Of a DNA stretch of 60,364 nt, positions 34,230 through 46,903 are shown piece after piece; the stretch's first letter is position 1, and each line of letters starts with the position of its first letter. The stretch is taken from positions 1 to 60,364 of the forward strand of contig MNCI01008903.1 in NCBI GenBank assembly GCA_015680685.1, read 5' to 3'. Source of the stretch: Gnetum montanum. Its lineage: Eukaryota; Streptophyta; Gnetopsida; Gnetales; Gnetaceae. The notes under the pieces were generated by a model. The model did not search any database and was not told the origin of the DNA. It worked only from the letters and a program-made list of their open reading frames with translations. The translations under genes and the position numbers were made by a program.

Positions 34230-36012
34230 TTTAATAGGTGACATCCTATGTGGAGCTCTAAAGATAGGTTCTGTACTATGTTTGAGATTAATCTCAAACT
34301 CTACCTCTTGCCTAGGAGGTAAACTTGGCAATTTTGACTAAAATACGTCAGAAGATTCATGGGCTATAGGGATTTGATTAATCCCTAGTGTTGGAGAAAT
34401 CTCACTAATAGAAACTACAAAGTAAGGATGACCTTTCTACAATAAATGACAAAAATATCTTGATGAAGCCAAGTCTATCTTAATCTTGCAAGGCTATGTG
34501 TGTATAATCACTTGTACACCCTTATTTGTTACTAAGGATAATGTCTTACAATAACAATTCAAGATACCCTAGAAATGCACCAACCAATGCATCCCTAGGA
34601 TGATGTTGTAGTTCACTAAGCTCATGACATGGAGGTCACAAGGCTAAGGAACATCTTGGATGATTAAAGAAATAGATCTACAGTAAGCATACTACCACCC
34701 ATAGTACTAACAACAAGCCCTTGGGCTAGGGGCTCACATATCAAGCCCACCCTTTTAACTAATGAAGAATCAACAAAAGAATGGCTAGCACCTAGGTCAA
34801 AGAGAATAAAAACCTCAAGATCTAAGATCATACCTTTACTATGCTAGGTTGTTCTTCCATCGGTTGATCAATCAAAGCATAAACATGAGCTTGTGTTCTA
34901 GCACAACCATTGTCCCCTAGAGGTTTCCCTTCCCATTAAAAGCCACCATTATTTGAATTCTTTAGGCAATTAAAACTCTTGTGACCAGGCTACCCACAAT
35001 TATGATAGTTGGGGCATTCCCCCATAGTATGCCCAACTTTACCATAATTGTAATAAGTGATCTACCCCTAAATGATCTCATGTCTCATAGACTACTATTA
35101 AGATTGAGTCCTTCTAGAACCAATACTATGAGCACATTTCAATCCATTGAATTTCCTAGAAGAGAATTGAGCCCTCTTCTGAGAATGATCATGACATGCT
35201 GCTTCTGCCCCCTAGCTATGTTCCAACTCTAATGTAGCAACTCGAGCTTCCTTGTACATTAGATGACATTATGGGAGGTGATGATTCTTAATCAAAGAAC
35301 AAAGGCCTCAAATGAATTACCTATCCCTTGCTATGTCATCTTCATGTATGTGAGGAACATACATGATCAATTCTAAAAACTTTCACTCATACTCACTTAC
35401 TAACCTACCACCTTGGTAGAAACTATGAAATTCATTTGCTTTAGCCTCCACAAAATTTTTAGGTGCATAGAGTTGGTTGAATACTAGCAGAAAGTTAGTT
35501 GAGTGGACATCCCAATCATCACAATAATGTGCAAGCTCCTCCACATCCCACCATCACTTGGCAACACCTTTAAACTAAAAGGTGGTTAAACATGTTTGCT
35601 ATTTTAGAGTGCATCCTAACAACTTGAAGATCTTGATGACTTCCTAAAGTCATTCCATAGCTATGGTAGTGTTCTCCTCCCCTTTGAATGTTGGTGGTCC
35701 AAGCTTATGGAATTGTTCCATAAGCTCTCACTCCATGGGTGTCCTACTTTCACTTCCTCTTGAAAACACCATAGATCTTGGTTCTAATGAGTTTTCCTCC
35801 ATGTGTTGATGGAGGAATTGCTCTATATAGCAGTTAAAATTAGCTTAGCATATCCCCTTATTTGATATTGGTGTTGGGGTCACATTCTTTACACAAGGTT
35901 CTATTGAAGGCTCCTCCACTTGGTTATGAATAGGTTCAGGCATTGGTGTTGGTTGACTAGGTCCAACATCTATCCTTCTACCTCGACCATGACCTCACCT
36001 AACACCTACCAT
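34230..36012 (-). pseudogene. Chromovirus-like gag-protease, truncated before reverse transcriptase
   Basis: Likely start ATG at 36012 (MVGVR). The capsid core includes GPPTFKGEENTTIAMEWL (about 35695-35640) and a GG-R-x-V-S-E-Y-E block near 35410. A zinc knuckle follows (CPNYHNCG, GHKSFNC, about 35030-34960), preceded by a second knuckle whose first cysteines are now Tyr. The protease motif ILFDLGASHSFVD lies at about 34815-34775; relatives have D-S-G. The linker to reverse transcriptase (LPPRQEVEFEINL, then RAPHRMSP) is readable to about 34225, where homology stops abruptly. The rest of pol is missing, cut at the unit B border. Several TAG/TAA stops occur. Confidence 0.8.
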
Positions 36013-36056
36013 CACTAAACAAACTACAAGAAATGAGAAAATTGCCAAACCTACAC

Positions 36057-36069
36057 TCTGATACCAACT
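36057..36069 (-). promoter_or_regulatory. Primer-binding site, tRNA-iMet type
   Basis: The minus strand reads AGT then TGGTATCAGAG, the standard plant initiator-tRNA-Met primer site, one to three bases inside the LTR end. It fixes the orientation and the LTR boundary at 36070. Confidence 0.85.
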
Positions 36070-39000
36070 TGTAACACCCTTCTTCCTACCCTTAGGATGA
36101 AGAGCATTACATGGGATAACAATGGATACCAAAGGCTGGTCATAGCAGAGTAATGAAATCATTCATTTTAATGCAATGCAAGGAAGTATGGTTATGCCAT
36201 GACCAAGGGAAAGAAGAGATTAAAAGATAAGATAATGGGAACAAATTATATCTTTTAATATTAAGATGAATATATATACATGTAATTTAAATTATAAGCA
36301 TCTACTAAAAGAAATCTTACATCAATGACATTTTAAATTCCATTATTATCTCATCCAAAACATCTTATATAAAGGAATATGATAATTTCTCATTCATAAT
36401 CCATACAAGTCTACTATAAAAATCCAAGCATGTGAATCAAATTAATATACATCTACTTATGAAATAATAATTATAACATATAATTTCATCATGTGTTATG
36501 AACATCTCTAAGGCACCACATGTACTCAATGCTCTTCCTAGCCTGAAATATCTATACAAAAAACAAAAATAGTAGCTATTGCTAAGTGAGTAACCTTGGC
36601 ACCATCTTTCGGCTAAATCAAGGACAAGTCTCATGGGGGCTAGGTAGGGCATGGTAGCCTACAAAACAATCAATGTAAAGCATATCCAAACATACAACCA
36701 CTATAGCATCCAAGATCATCCATCAAAATCATGCTAAGAATCCAATTCCATACATCTATCAATGCAAAGAATATCCAAACACACAACCACCATAGACATC
36801 CAAGATCATCCATCAACATGAAACTAAAAATCTACAACATGCCAGAAACCCAATGCCAAACAATTATCCAAGAAGGGATCAATCCATTTAACCATTGCAA
36901 TGGTCCAAAATCATGCCAAACAATTATCCAAGTAATATGGGATAATCCATTTGACCATTGCAATGGTCCAAAACCAACATCCATCCACTCCACCCATCAA
37001 ATGAGCAAAAAAATAGGCTACCATGCACCACACTTAGTGTCAATGTGTATTAAGTTATCATGAATACTTTCAAATTTTCATATCAAAGTTTCCAACAAAA
37101 TATCAAATTACCATGCACCTGGACTTATTATTAATCTCAATGAATCAAAGTGGTCCCTATGGATCCCCACCAAGTTTCTCAAACATGCTAGTGCTAGAGG
37201 TGTCCTTGTGGATATCCACCTTTAGTGTTCTAGAGGAATCAACCAAACTAGACCAATGAGCCATGGATCACCCTCTCCTACTAGATGGGGCTTGCACTGA
37301 GACCCACACTAGTGCACTAACAATGGGGATCAATAAAAAAATCAACTCTAGGTAGCCTCATCTCCAACAGACCACAAACTTGATGCTTGCTCCATCATCT
37401 AAACACATAGTAAAACAATCAAACCATGGCATTATCCAGCCATCTTACAATCATCAAAACATGGCAAACCAACATTAATGATGGAAGGACTCAACATCAT
37501 TTTTTCATAAGCCAAAAAAAGGACCATCAGTCCAACATGTCATCTAAAATCCCAAAATCTGACATGTTCTGCAATAATTCCAAGATCAACAATCTGGCAT
37601 GTCCCAACAAATTCAACAATACAAGAATCTAACAAAATCCAAATCAATAGATCCAAATCTTCCAAAATTTCAACACCTAATCATAAGACCAAACTCAACA
37701 AAATACATGTATCAAATGTCAAAAGATTCATAATCAATTAAACATCACATCATTTCAACAATTTACAATGGGTAATATCCAACAACAACAACTTCGAAAG
37801 AGATATAGTAATGTCAAGGATGAAAATTAGAAAATGATGCATATCTCCCAACAACCTCACTAGAATGCAACATCTCAAAACTATAATTTACTAGATAATA
37901 AGCAAACTAAACAACCATAAATGAAATTTTTATAAGTCACACATCTCTATGAATTTTCTCATACTTAATGATTCATTTGAAATCTAATATCCATACTTAT
38001 GGTAAAAATATTTAAACACTTATAGGTCCACAACAATAGATATCAGTCCAACACTATAGGTAATTAGAAACAAAGATAAAATGAGTGACTAATAGTAAAT
38101 CTCATATAACTTTATTAAACAATCATCTCTTGAACTTCTTCCACTTCTATTGGAAATATAACATCCACATCTAAGTCTCATAAAAAGTTTAGAAGAGACT
38201 GAGCTATAGGTATGAAGATATTAATAGATGAATCTCTATATCATATTTCTACATAAATTTAGAGAAACTCAAAAAATCCTCAAAGATGAAATCATAACTC
38301 TAACCACACATACTAATTTTCAGTGCTTTCACTTAGATCTAGATAGTAAATATGTTTTAAGTATCATATTAAAATTTCAGAATCATAGTCGTAATAAAAC
38401 CAGAGATATATCCTTAAATTTTAGACCTTACTAAAATTATTGCAATTCTGGACAGTGTTGGAAAAACAACATGGAGCACCTTATCTACAATGAATTATGA
38501 TCTAATTCCCTCATCAAAGTTGTAGATAATTTCTTAAGAAATCCAACAATAGGTAGATCATAACAATAGTTTAAATAGAGAGAGAGAGATATTGGCATTT
38601 TACTGAGCCCTGTGCAAATCATCCTAAACCCTCAAAAGGCAAAGTTCTTAGGAAGTACTTTAAATTAGGAAAAATCCACAAATCTAGCAATGAAAATTCA
38701 TATTCAGAGCATGATAGAAATACTCATACCAAATATGCTAGATCTACAAGATTTTCCATCAATTAAAATAAAACCCAACCCTAATCTATGCAAAACCTGG
38801 TCAACTGAAACAACCATGAAAAGGGGGCCAAAATTACTCACCCAAAATGTTGCTAGCTTTTGTTACTTGAGTCTTCCCACATGCTCCCTAGACCAACAAG
38901 CTCCTCACACTCCTCCAACCTAGCAGCCCTCCAACCCAAGAGCTAAGAGGCCAAGAAAGCTATGGGTTAAAGGAGTGTGTGGTACTTAAAAAGCCTTTTT

Positions 39001-39402
39001 TCCTTACTCCATCTACCCCCAACCCATGTGACCTAGCCACCCTTTCTCATCTACCTTCATGACCAATGTGACTCATCTAACCTTGCTCTTATTTAATCTA
39101 AGCAATAACCAAAGTAAAATTAAAATTACAAATTACATGGATAAATCACATGTCATGCCATCATAGCCATACCATGGCTATGCCATAGCCTTCATGAGAA
39201 CTTGCCACTATTATTCACCTAGTTAGTGCACACTAGTGATAGGTAAAAATCATTAATCATGCATAATGGTAAAAATAAGTAAACATGAGTAATAAAAATT
39301 TATCATAGGCTAAGCAAAATTAATTATGCATAAAAATTAATATTAATATTATGAACCATCCTCAACTATTCTGCAACCTTTACTAAAATATGGGTTGTTA
39401 CA
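36070..39402 (-). mobile_element. 5' LTR of chromovirus-like element, 3.33 kb
   Basis: On the minus strand the LTR begins TGTAACAACCCATATTTTAG (39402) and ends AAGGGTGTTACA (36070). The ends form the inverted repeat TGTAACA/TGTTACA, typical of long chromovirus LTRs. The primer site lies directly inside. The plus strand is A/C-rich with no credible gene. Two near-identical 60-base stretches around CATGCCAAACAATTATCCAAG and CCATTTAACCATTGCAATGG lie at 36855-36905 and 36913-36970, a local tandem duplication. A GA microsatellite is at 38577-38590. The partner LTR is not in the window; the element is cut at about 34225. Confidence 0.85.
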
Positions 39403-40640
39403 AGATCTTGATGAAGTGATAACTTATGGATTATAAAGAAGAAACACCACCACTAATTCAATTCTAGTGGAAAAGTAAGCTTACACAATGATGGTTCCAA
39501 TCAAGTTAAGTAAGCCTTATTTAAGTGTTATGAAACATTATAATAAAATGAAATGACATGTAACCACAAAAAATAAATTATTTATGATAATTGGTAATAT
39601 AGAAATTTATTAATATTAACCATGGAATTATGCTATACATCACAAAAATTGGGTACATTGTGACCATGAACAAATAGATTGATGATAATAAAGAAATAAA
39701 AGTTGGAAGGATGTGGGCTCATAGTGATTTGCATTTATTATGATAATCTCTTTTACAAACAATGAGGTGTTAGCATGGTAGTAAGACTCTTGATTTGAAA
39801 GCTCTAACTCGTGGGTTTGATTTTGGTGGGCAATATTGAGTTATAAAGTTTTGATTGGACTATATATTTGGTGGTGTACCTATATCTTTTGAGGTTCCAA
39901 TAACTCTGCAACTCCTATTGATTTTGGTGGGAAGTCCCTAGCAAGTGTCAATGTCCACCCTATTATTAGCCTAGACATCCCAATTAATATGGGATGTCCT
40001 AACTTGGGACATCCATCCTAGGCTAGGTTCTCTTGCTTGAACTTGGTCAAGCCTTTGCTAGGCCATCCACACCTAAGTCTTGATATCCAAGGTTGAAATA
40101 GACAAAGTCTTAGTTTCTTTGAATCTACTTCCTCACATCCTAAACCTTCCAAGAAAATTTGATTCTAGTGTTATTCTAGTTAGTATCATTCAATTTTAAA
40201 CTCCTATTGGTTAGTTTCAGTTATGACAACTCCCCCAATTGTTGTAAAGAGTTCTAGTGAGTATTGCTAAATTATAAATCTCACTAGTTAGTTTCAGATA
40301 AAACAACCCTTCAAATTTAGATAACATGGATCCTATAAACTTGTTTTGATCTATGAAATAATAAGCTTATGAACTTGGTCTTATAGAGCAAGCCATAAAA
40401 TTGTTTAAGATTTTATAAAGACCTTCATAACCCTTTTTCATAGAAGGATGTTTATGCACTTCTAAATCTCTTTTAAGCTATCCCATGCCCCACTTAGTTT
40501 TGTAGATATGACCAGCTATTATAAAAAGAGCAATAATTAAATGCAGAAAAGTTGTCGGATCCAAACCCATATATAATTATATACCAACATAAAACTTTTA
40601 TAAGACTTTATAAAAACAAACCCGTAACTTAAAAGTTCCA
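39403..40640. other. Repeat-like spacer upstream of the makorin gene
   Basis: No gene. A tRNA-like SINE candidate is at 39770-39890. Near 40185-40315, TTGGTTAGTTTCAGTTATGACAAC and TAGTTAGTTTCAGATAAAACAAC form a diverged direct repeat about 90 bases apart, perhaps the remnant of an LTR. The transition to CpG-bearing, apparently single-copy sequence is at about 40640. Confidence 0.4.
39770..39890 (+). mobile_element. Possible tRNA-derived SINE remnant
   Basis: TTAGCATGGTAG resembles a pol III A box, and 45-50 bases later GTGGGTTTGATTTT resembles a decayed B box (GGTTCGANTCC). The order and spacing fit a tRNA-like head. Neither box is intact and no tail or target duplication is clear. Confidence 0.35.
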
Positions 40641-41003
40641 CATGAAAAGTCTTTACCTGCAGCAAAAGACCTTATTGTTAACTTTTTACAGAGATTGACC
40701 TGCTGGTTCGTGCAGTTAAAAAAATTATGTAAACCGTTTTCTGATTTCCGTTCTCACGAATCAACGATGTGGAGCCAGACGAGTTAGTAATAAAACATCA
40801 ACAGGCGAATAAATGGTTCGACTACATCCTGAGTGCAGGAAGGCATAACAGTTAGCGTAAGAGCTTCATTCTGCGTTTCCTCGCGACCCTCAAAAATGAC
40901 TCACAGGTAACGACTGTTGCAGTACGTGTGGTCTCTTACAATTTAATTCATCATCTGTTCGCTTAGATTTTGGTTTTTTGATTTGTGGATCTGTCTCGAG
41001 AAA
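40640..41003 (+). promoter_or_regulatory. CpG-retaining promoter and 5' UTR of the makorin gene
   Basis: About 15 CpG dinucleotides occur in 40681-40980, while many 300-base stretches of the neighbouring transposons have none or one. This fits an unmethylated promoter in an otherwise methylated, deaminating neighbourhood. No TATA box is obvious, as is common for housekeeping plant genes. The start codon at 40896 lies within it. Confidence 0.6.
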
Positions 41004-44000
41004 ATGAAGCTTTCATTCATGTAAGTTTGCAATTCGATGTTGTCCCGATTCTTTTTATGACATCCCGAAGGTTATTTAAGATTTTTCTCTAATTTTAACA
41101 GTAAAGATGAACGCCTGCACCTGCAGTTGTAATTTGTCCTACGATTATGCAAGGGGGTTATCCCCAATTCTTTTAAAACCCTACATTTATAGATTAATTG
41201 TTAAAAAACAGCCGCACAAAGACGAGGATCGAAGAAATTCATTAACACGTATGGGGCTAACGGTCAATTCGTACATACTACATTATAGGAACGGGATTTT
41301 ATATATGAAAAACTGTGGATAAAAGTTTTTTACAAAAAATTGATAAGCCATTTAGTAATCATTACTGTTGGCGAACATGCAAGTTTTGGCAATGCTTATT
41401 GCTGAGTACGTGGAAAGGTCAGAATGTAACTTCGTTTGTCAGAACATTAGGAAGCATAGGGTAAAGGAAATTCCATTCGTATAAATTTCAACTATTGTTT
41501 CATAGCTGTTTTTATTACATGCTTACATGGGGAATTCTAGATTGGAGTAATACCTGGGCATTTGATCTATTGGTCTCTCTGGTCCTTTTGGCTGAAGTGT
41601 AGTTGAAGATTATAATGCGATTATTGTTTTAGATGCTTTGGACTCCTCATCAATGGTTTTGCGTTACTTTGCTTATGATTATCTTTATATGGTGAATAGA
41701 TACAGATTACGGAGACGGGAGGGTTACTGTATAAATTTAAATTTCACTTTTTTTAAACAAGTTTTGAAATCCCATGTTTAAGTTCATAAATGTTGCGAAA
41801 TGTAGCGAAGATGTGAATTTAGAACGGAATTGGACTTATTGTTCCTTGTTTAGAAGTAATCAGAAGCTGCGGTTGTGTTACATGTCATTTTCAAATTTTG
41901 TTTATGCCACCAAGGGACATGCGAAAATTACATGGTTAAATTGGGCGTAAGATGGGTAGGCACCTTGGTACTTATTTTACCTATCTGAATTCTAGGTCAA
42001 TTAAGTCATAGGGTAAAAACACAAGGTTCACCTGTTTTTCACGTGTTTTGCTACGTTCTGTTTTCTTTGGAATGCTGTGTAACCCTCTGGGTTATATAAC
42101 GTATTTACTTGTTGACTCGAAAATTTTGGCTGAAAAAATTTAGAAATTGGGAATTAGTTAACATGTGTTATCAATTCTCGGCATAAAATTTGTTATGTAA
42201 TTATTTTTTATGTTTCACACCGTTGTTTAACAACGGTGAAATGGAGAGGTTAATTATATCTGTATCCTACTTTTGCAACTAGTTAGGATCTTATCCAGTG
42301 GATATTACCTTAGTAGAACACTGTGAGTTTAAACTACACTTATCACCTTGGGGAGGCAAAATATTTGTTCATGTGGTTTTCATATTTAGTTTGATTCAGT
42401 TTTAAATTTCAAATACTTGCATTGTTCAATACGTTGCTTTGACCACTGCTTTTATTGACTTGCCAGAATTTTATGCAAGTATTATATGCATGGCGCATGC
42501 TTGAAGGGAGAATACTGTGAGTTCTCACATGATTGGAATGATCAAGCAAACAATGTAAGGCATAACAAAACAATTTAAGATGTTTAATAACTGAAGAAAA
42601 ATTTGACAGAGTGCGAGCTATTAATGTGAAATCCTATTTGATCTAGATATGCACATTTTACCAAAAAGGAGCATGTTCTTATGGGAGCCGCTGCAGATAT
42701 GATCATGTGAAAGTTCAAAATGCTGAACACACACCATTTATTCCATCAAGCTCTCATCCTGCTGGCAGTGTGAGATCCATGTGTCCTACAACAAGTGAAG
42801 TACCAATGCCCACAATTACTGATGCTTCTTCCTTGTACAGTGGCCAGCTATCTCATCTCAGTAAGCCTTTTCTACCACCTTCAGAAAACCCCTGGACTGT
42901 TGGTCCCCAACAAGGGCTATCATTTTCATGTGCAGCTTTAAATGCACAAACAGAGCCAAAATCCTTCTTTACTGATCCTTCTGATAAGCCAATATGCTCA
43001 TTTGCTGCTGCTGGCACATGTCCTAGAGGTGATGAATGCCCTTATATACATGGGGATCTATGTGCTACATGTCAGAAGCACTGTTTGCATCCTTTTAGGT
43101 CTGAAGAAAGGGAAGAGCATATCACACAATGCCAGCGCAATCAGAAGCGATTGGAGGCTTTAAAGCTCAGCCAAGAAATTGAATGCAGTGTATGTTTGGA
43201 ACCTGTGCTATCAAAATCAAAGCCATCTGAACGAAAGTTTGGTTTACTTTTATCTTGTGATCATCCTTTCTGCATCACTTGCATCAGAAACTGGAGAGCG
43301 AACACTCCAACCCCAGGGATGGATGTCAATTCTATTTTAAGATCTTGTCCAGTCTGCCGTAAAATCTCTCATTTTATTATTCCTAGTGTAATTTGGTATT
43401 CAAGTCCAGAAGAAAAAGAAGAAATCATTGCAAATTACAAGAAAAAACTCAGGTTCTATTTTTTGAGACCAGAATTCTGTCTGTTTTTAAAACCGGCCTA
43501 GCCTTTTTGGCAGAAACATATTAGTTATGCTTTCTAATGCCTTATAATTTGTTTATGTGGGCACTATTTTATTTTTATTTTTTGATTGTCTTGCTTGCAG
43601 TACAATTGACTGCAAATATTTTGATTTTGGAAATGGCAATTGCCCCTTTGGCACAAGCTGCTTTTACAAGGTATGAATATCTCTTTTAAAAGACAGTTTT
43701 AATTCCTGCTATTATTATTTGATGTAAATATGTAAAATCTATCCCATTTCCTAAAATTGCAAAGACTGGATGTTGCACTCATCTTACTTTACATGAATAC
43801 AAATTACTTGTCTTTTTCATTTGGATACAATTTGCAATTCAGCATGCATACAGGGATGGAAGATTAGAGGAGGTGAAACTGCGACATCTTGGGGCTGCCG
43901 ATGGAAGCACAGTGATTGCAAAAAACGTTAGGTTTGTATTTTTAGGATGAAAGATGGTAATACCATATGTGTTTTAAAGTGTCTCTGTACAGTTGCAATT

Positions 44001-44093
44001 GTTTACAAACCTTAAGTTTCTAGTCCCACATTTATATGTTTGTCTTAATGGAATGTTAGGCTCTCTGACTTTCTGGAACAATTAAACATCTGA
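40896..44093 (+). CDS. MKRN: Makorin-type RING E3 ubiquitin ligase, complete, six coding exons
   Basis: Exons 40896-40906, 42467-42554, 42647-43452, 43601-43670, 43843-43931 and 44060-44093 join in frame without a stop; every intron is GT-AG. The product has 365 residues. In order: C3H finger 7-25, C3H finger 35-53, a Ser/Pro-rich linker, C3H finger 150-168, the makorin Cys/His motif (about 172-195), a C3HC4 RING (213-270, CSVCLEP to CPVCRK), then a C-terminal C3H finger 306-326 and a tail ending [10 protein letters not shown]. All zinc ligands are present. This is the standard makorin order, and the length is near that of other plant makorins. Makorins are RNA-binding E3 ligases that transfer ubiquitin from an E2 via the RING. 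Start choice: MTHR joined to ILCKYYMHG matches the family N-terminus (M-S-K-R-I-L-C). An alternative first exon at 41004-41020 is also phase-compatible. Intron 1 is 1560 bases. It is the only intact gene in the window. Confidence 0.95.
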
Positions 44094-45361
44094 CCACCTG
44101 GTAAGTGTATTCCGGTATTGGTTTCTGTGCACAACAAATGGTGAGTTGAATGCAATATTACTCTTTTGTTTGGCCAACTGTAAAAGTCACGTTCCATTGA
44201 ATTCTAACATGCTAAACATAGTGTGCAGGGTTAACTGCAAAGCAAACAAACTAGTTCTTGCTATGGAAATTGTTGACAGTAACTTAAATTATATTTGGAA
44301 TATACAGTTGTGAAGTAATATATCAGGTAATTTTCTTAATTATATGTACATCTCAATTGTTGCACTACTTGATATTTGTTATTCTTAAACCTCAATAATT
44401 CTACTTGATATTTATTTTCAGGTTACTGTTTATCTGCTTTTTAGTGTGGGCTGTTTCTTTGGTGCATTTTATAACAGAGCTTTTGACTATTACTCCGGTC
44501 TGGTCTTCATAAAAAATACTTTTATGGACCTTGCTTGTTTATTTAAATAGCTTGGATTATTAATGTAAACCGCTTTTTACAGAGAAATGACAGACGTTAA
44601 AAATAATGTATCTGATTTTTGGATTTGTGAGATAATAAGAATGGAATTCAATTGTCTAATTTTCCTGAAACTTTCATTTAGTTCATATTTCACTAACTTC
44701 TTTAATTGTATGCTTCCATTAAAACCTCAAGTAAATATAGATGCTAACAAGTTGGACAAGGTCTTCCATGCATTTACTAAAATAAAGTCTATCGTCCTAT
44801 TCTATTGTATAGAGCGACTTTTCTTGCAGAAAAACAGCAAATGACAAGCACAACCCTTGTATTCCGAAATATCATCATCAGTCCTTAATTTATTGACTAT
44901 GATAGATTAGTTTTAACCAAACAAGCTATATATCTTGAGATGATCTTTTTTCTTCTTTCCTTTCACTTTATTTTTGGTAGTTGTAATTTTAATGAAACTT
45001 GAACCGTTGAAATTTTATAGTTGTCCTCATAGTCATCAAAGAGATCCGATGCCTTAGAATATATTTTTCCTCTTATAATTTTAAAAATTTCTCCTCTTTT
45101 TGTTGCTTTTAAACCTTGTTTCATTTTCTTTCTTTCAATCTGTTTTCTTTTTCAATTTCGTTTTGGTAAATTCTTATCAAGTGAGTTTATCATATGCCCA
45201 TTAAAAATATATTTTATTACATTATTTTCTTTCATACAAACTCTTAATTATGATGGGAATCAGAACGTTAGCTGTTATAATCATGTTGTTGTAGGAAGCA
45301 AAGATAAATTTTTTTGGTCATAGCTGGTAATTTTTAACAAACAAATGTATATCTTAATTTT
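44094..45361. other. 3' UTR and downstream flank of the makorin gene
   Basis: AT-rich without another gene. TACTTGATATTTGTTATTC and TACTTGATATTTATTTTC at 44366-44422 are a short direct repeat. The first AATAAA-type hexamer is near 44780, so either a variant signal is used closer to the stop or the 3' UTR is about 700 bases long. Confidence 0.4.
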
Positions 45362-45500
45362 GCAGAGGCCTACACCAGAGTGATCAAGGCATTGGTCTAC
45401 CTCTATAAAGACATGCGTTCAAATCTCTGTGCTGTCATGTATAGGCTTTTTTACATTTGATATATGGAGGCCCTAGACTCAGCTTGATGGATAAGTATGT
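45362..45500 (+). mobile_element. tRNA-derived SINE candidate
   Basis: CCAGAGTGATCAAGGCATTG resembles the 5' half of a Leu/Ser-type tRNA (A-box region), and ATGCGTTCAAATCTC resembles the B box. The spacing is tRNA-like. No acceptor-stem pairing or CCA end is visible, so this is unlikely to be a functional tRNA gene. The tail and borders are not defined. Confidence 0.5.
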
Positions 45501-46903
45501 GCATGCAATAGGAGACTGAGGGCTTGATTTGGATTGCACATTGGGTTGCACATTGCGTTACATTAAATAAATAGTAAAACTATGGAGCATAATGTTTTCC
45601 ATTAATAACACCATCCATGGTGCTATGGTTTTTTGACCATTCAAAAAACTATGAATTTTACATCTCTTTGAAGGAGTTTTACATAAACTATGATTTGCCT
45701 ACAGAATCCATATTATTTTGGATTTTATTGATGTTCATCACCAAAACATTACTTACAGTAATTGTTCTCAATATTTTTTTCAGAGTACTTGATAGTTTCT
45801 ACAGGATGTTTTTGCAATATCTAAAAGCTCACTTCGTCAACTCTTTCCTGATTTGTCTTCTTTTTACAACCTCATAGGTGATCGATTACTTTGATTTTTT
45901 CCTATCTTCAGGAATAGTTCCTTGAGTATCATTTCAGTTTCGAAACTGTTGGCTGTTAAATCTTCATCTTTTTCATTTAATGATACTTCAGCGCCATTGT
46001 TTCCGAAGTTGTAAGTTTCAAGTTCAACCACTCAAAAATAGATCACTTAAAAATAGGTTATGCTTTCTCTATCTACTGTTCTTTTGGAGACACAGCTTGG
46101 TGGGACAAGCATCAAAACAAGGAATGATATCATTCTTTTGAGCTGTTCATATCTTTGATCTTCATAAATGGATTTCTAAAACTTTGAGGTTGGCTGTCTT
46201 TTACAACTGCTTGAAATGAAGTTTGGAGGTTTTCTTTCATCATCGACCTTCGAAGGATGGGGTAAGCCTTTGGGTAATGACTCTTTTTTAAAATATTGTG
46301 CTGGAAAAGGCACCATGGTGCCTAGTCATATTTGAATCTTTCTTTAACGTAACAAAAAATTGGCAATTTTCTTTCATTCAAGTAAATGCTAGAGTGCAAG
46401 AGTATTAAAGGGGTCCCGTTACCTTTGCAAATAGGGTATTATTGTTAAAATTACTCCAAACTTCTTTTGTTGGTGCTAAAATTTTGATGTAGATTTAGAT
46501 GTTCACTAACATGAATTTATAGTACCTCTTTATAGTAATGTTATTTTAAATAAGATGCTTGATTTTATTCTTCACAATGTATATGAATTACTATTTGATA
46601 ATCCTACTTATAGATATGTATTTACCTACATTTTGAATTACCTATTGTGTAATAAAGTTTCACTTTGCAACTAGATATGATTTGAAAGCATAATAATCAA
46701 GTTACTCATGACAAATACTAATGGTTCTTGTTACTTATTGAGTTAGATAATATTTTGATGGTACAATCTACCCTAGACATAGGATGATTTATATGTAAGT
46801 GTATAATCTTGCTCATTCATGAGTGTACTCAAGATGTTGAATTGAAAAAATATTCTAAAATTCCATACTTTGTCAAACTCTCTGATCTTTTATCAAATTT
46901 TTA
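45501..46903. other. AT-rich spacer, nothing recognised
   Basis: An open stretch at 45617-45877 is hydrophobic and AT-driven with no recognisable motif. The rest shows no gene, LTR end or clear repeat. Confidence 0.4.

Noticed and set aside
41107-41322. 71-codon frame inside makorin intron 1
   Set aside because: Flanked by good splice signals of the makorin gene, with no conserved motif.
45362-45450. Functional tRNA gene
   Set aside because: A and B box likeness only. No acceptor stem pairing or intact B box.
45501-45620. Possible MITE beginning GAGGGCTTGATTTGGATTGCAC
   Set aside because: No matching inverted terminal repeat was found downstream.
45617-45877. 86-codon hydrophobic frame downstream of makorin
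   Set aside because: AT-driven hydrophobic composition, with no motif or splice context.
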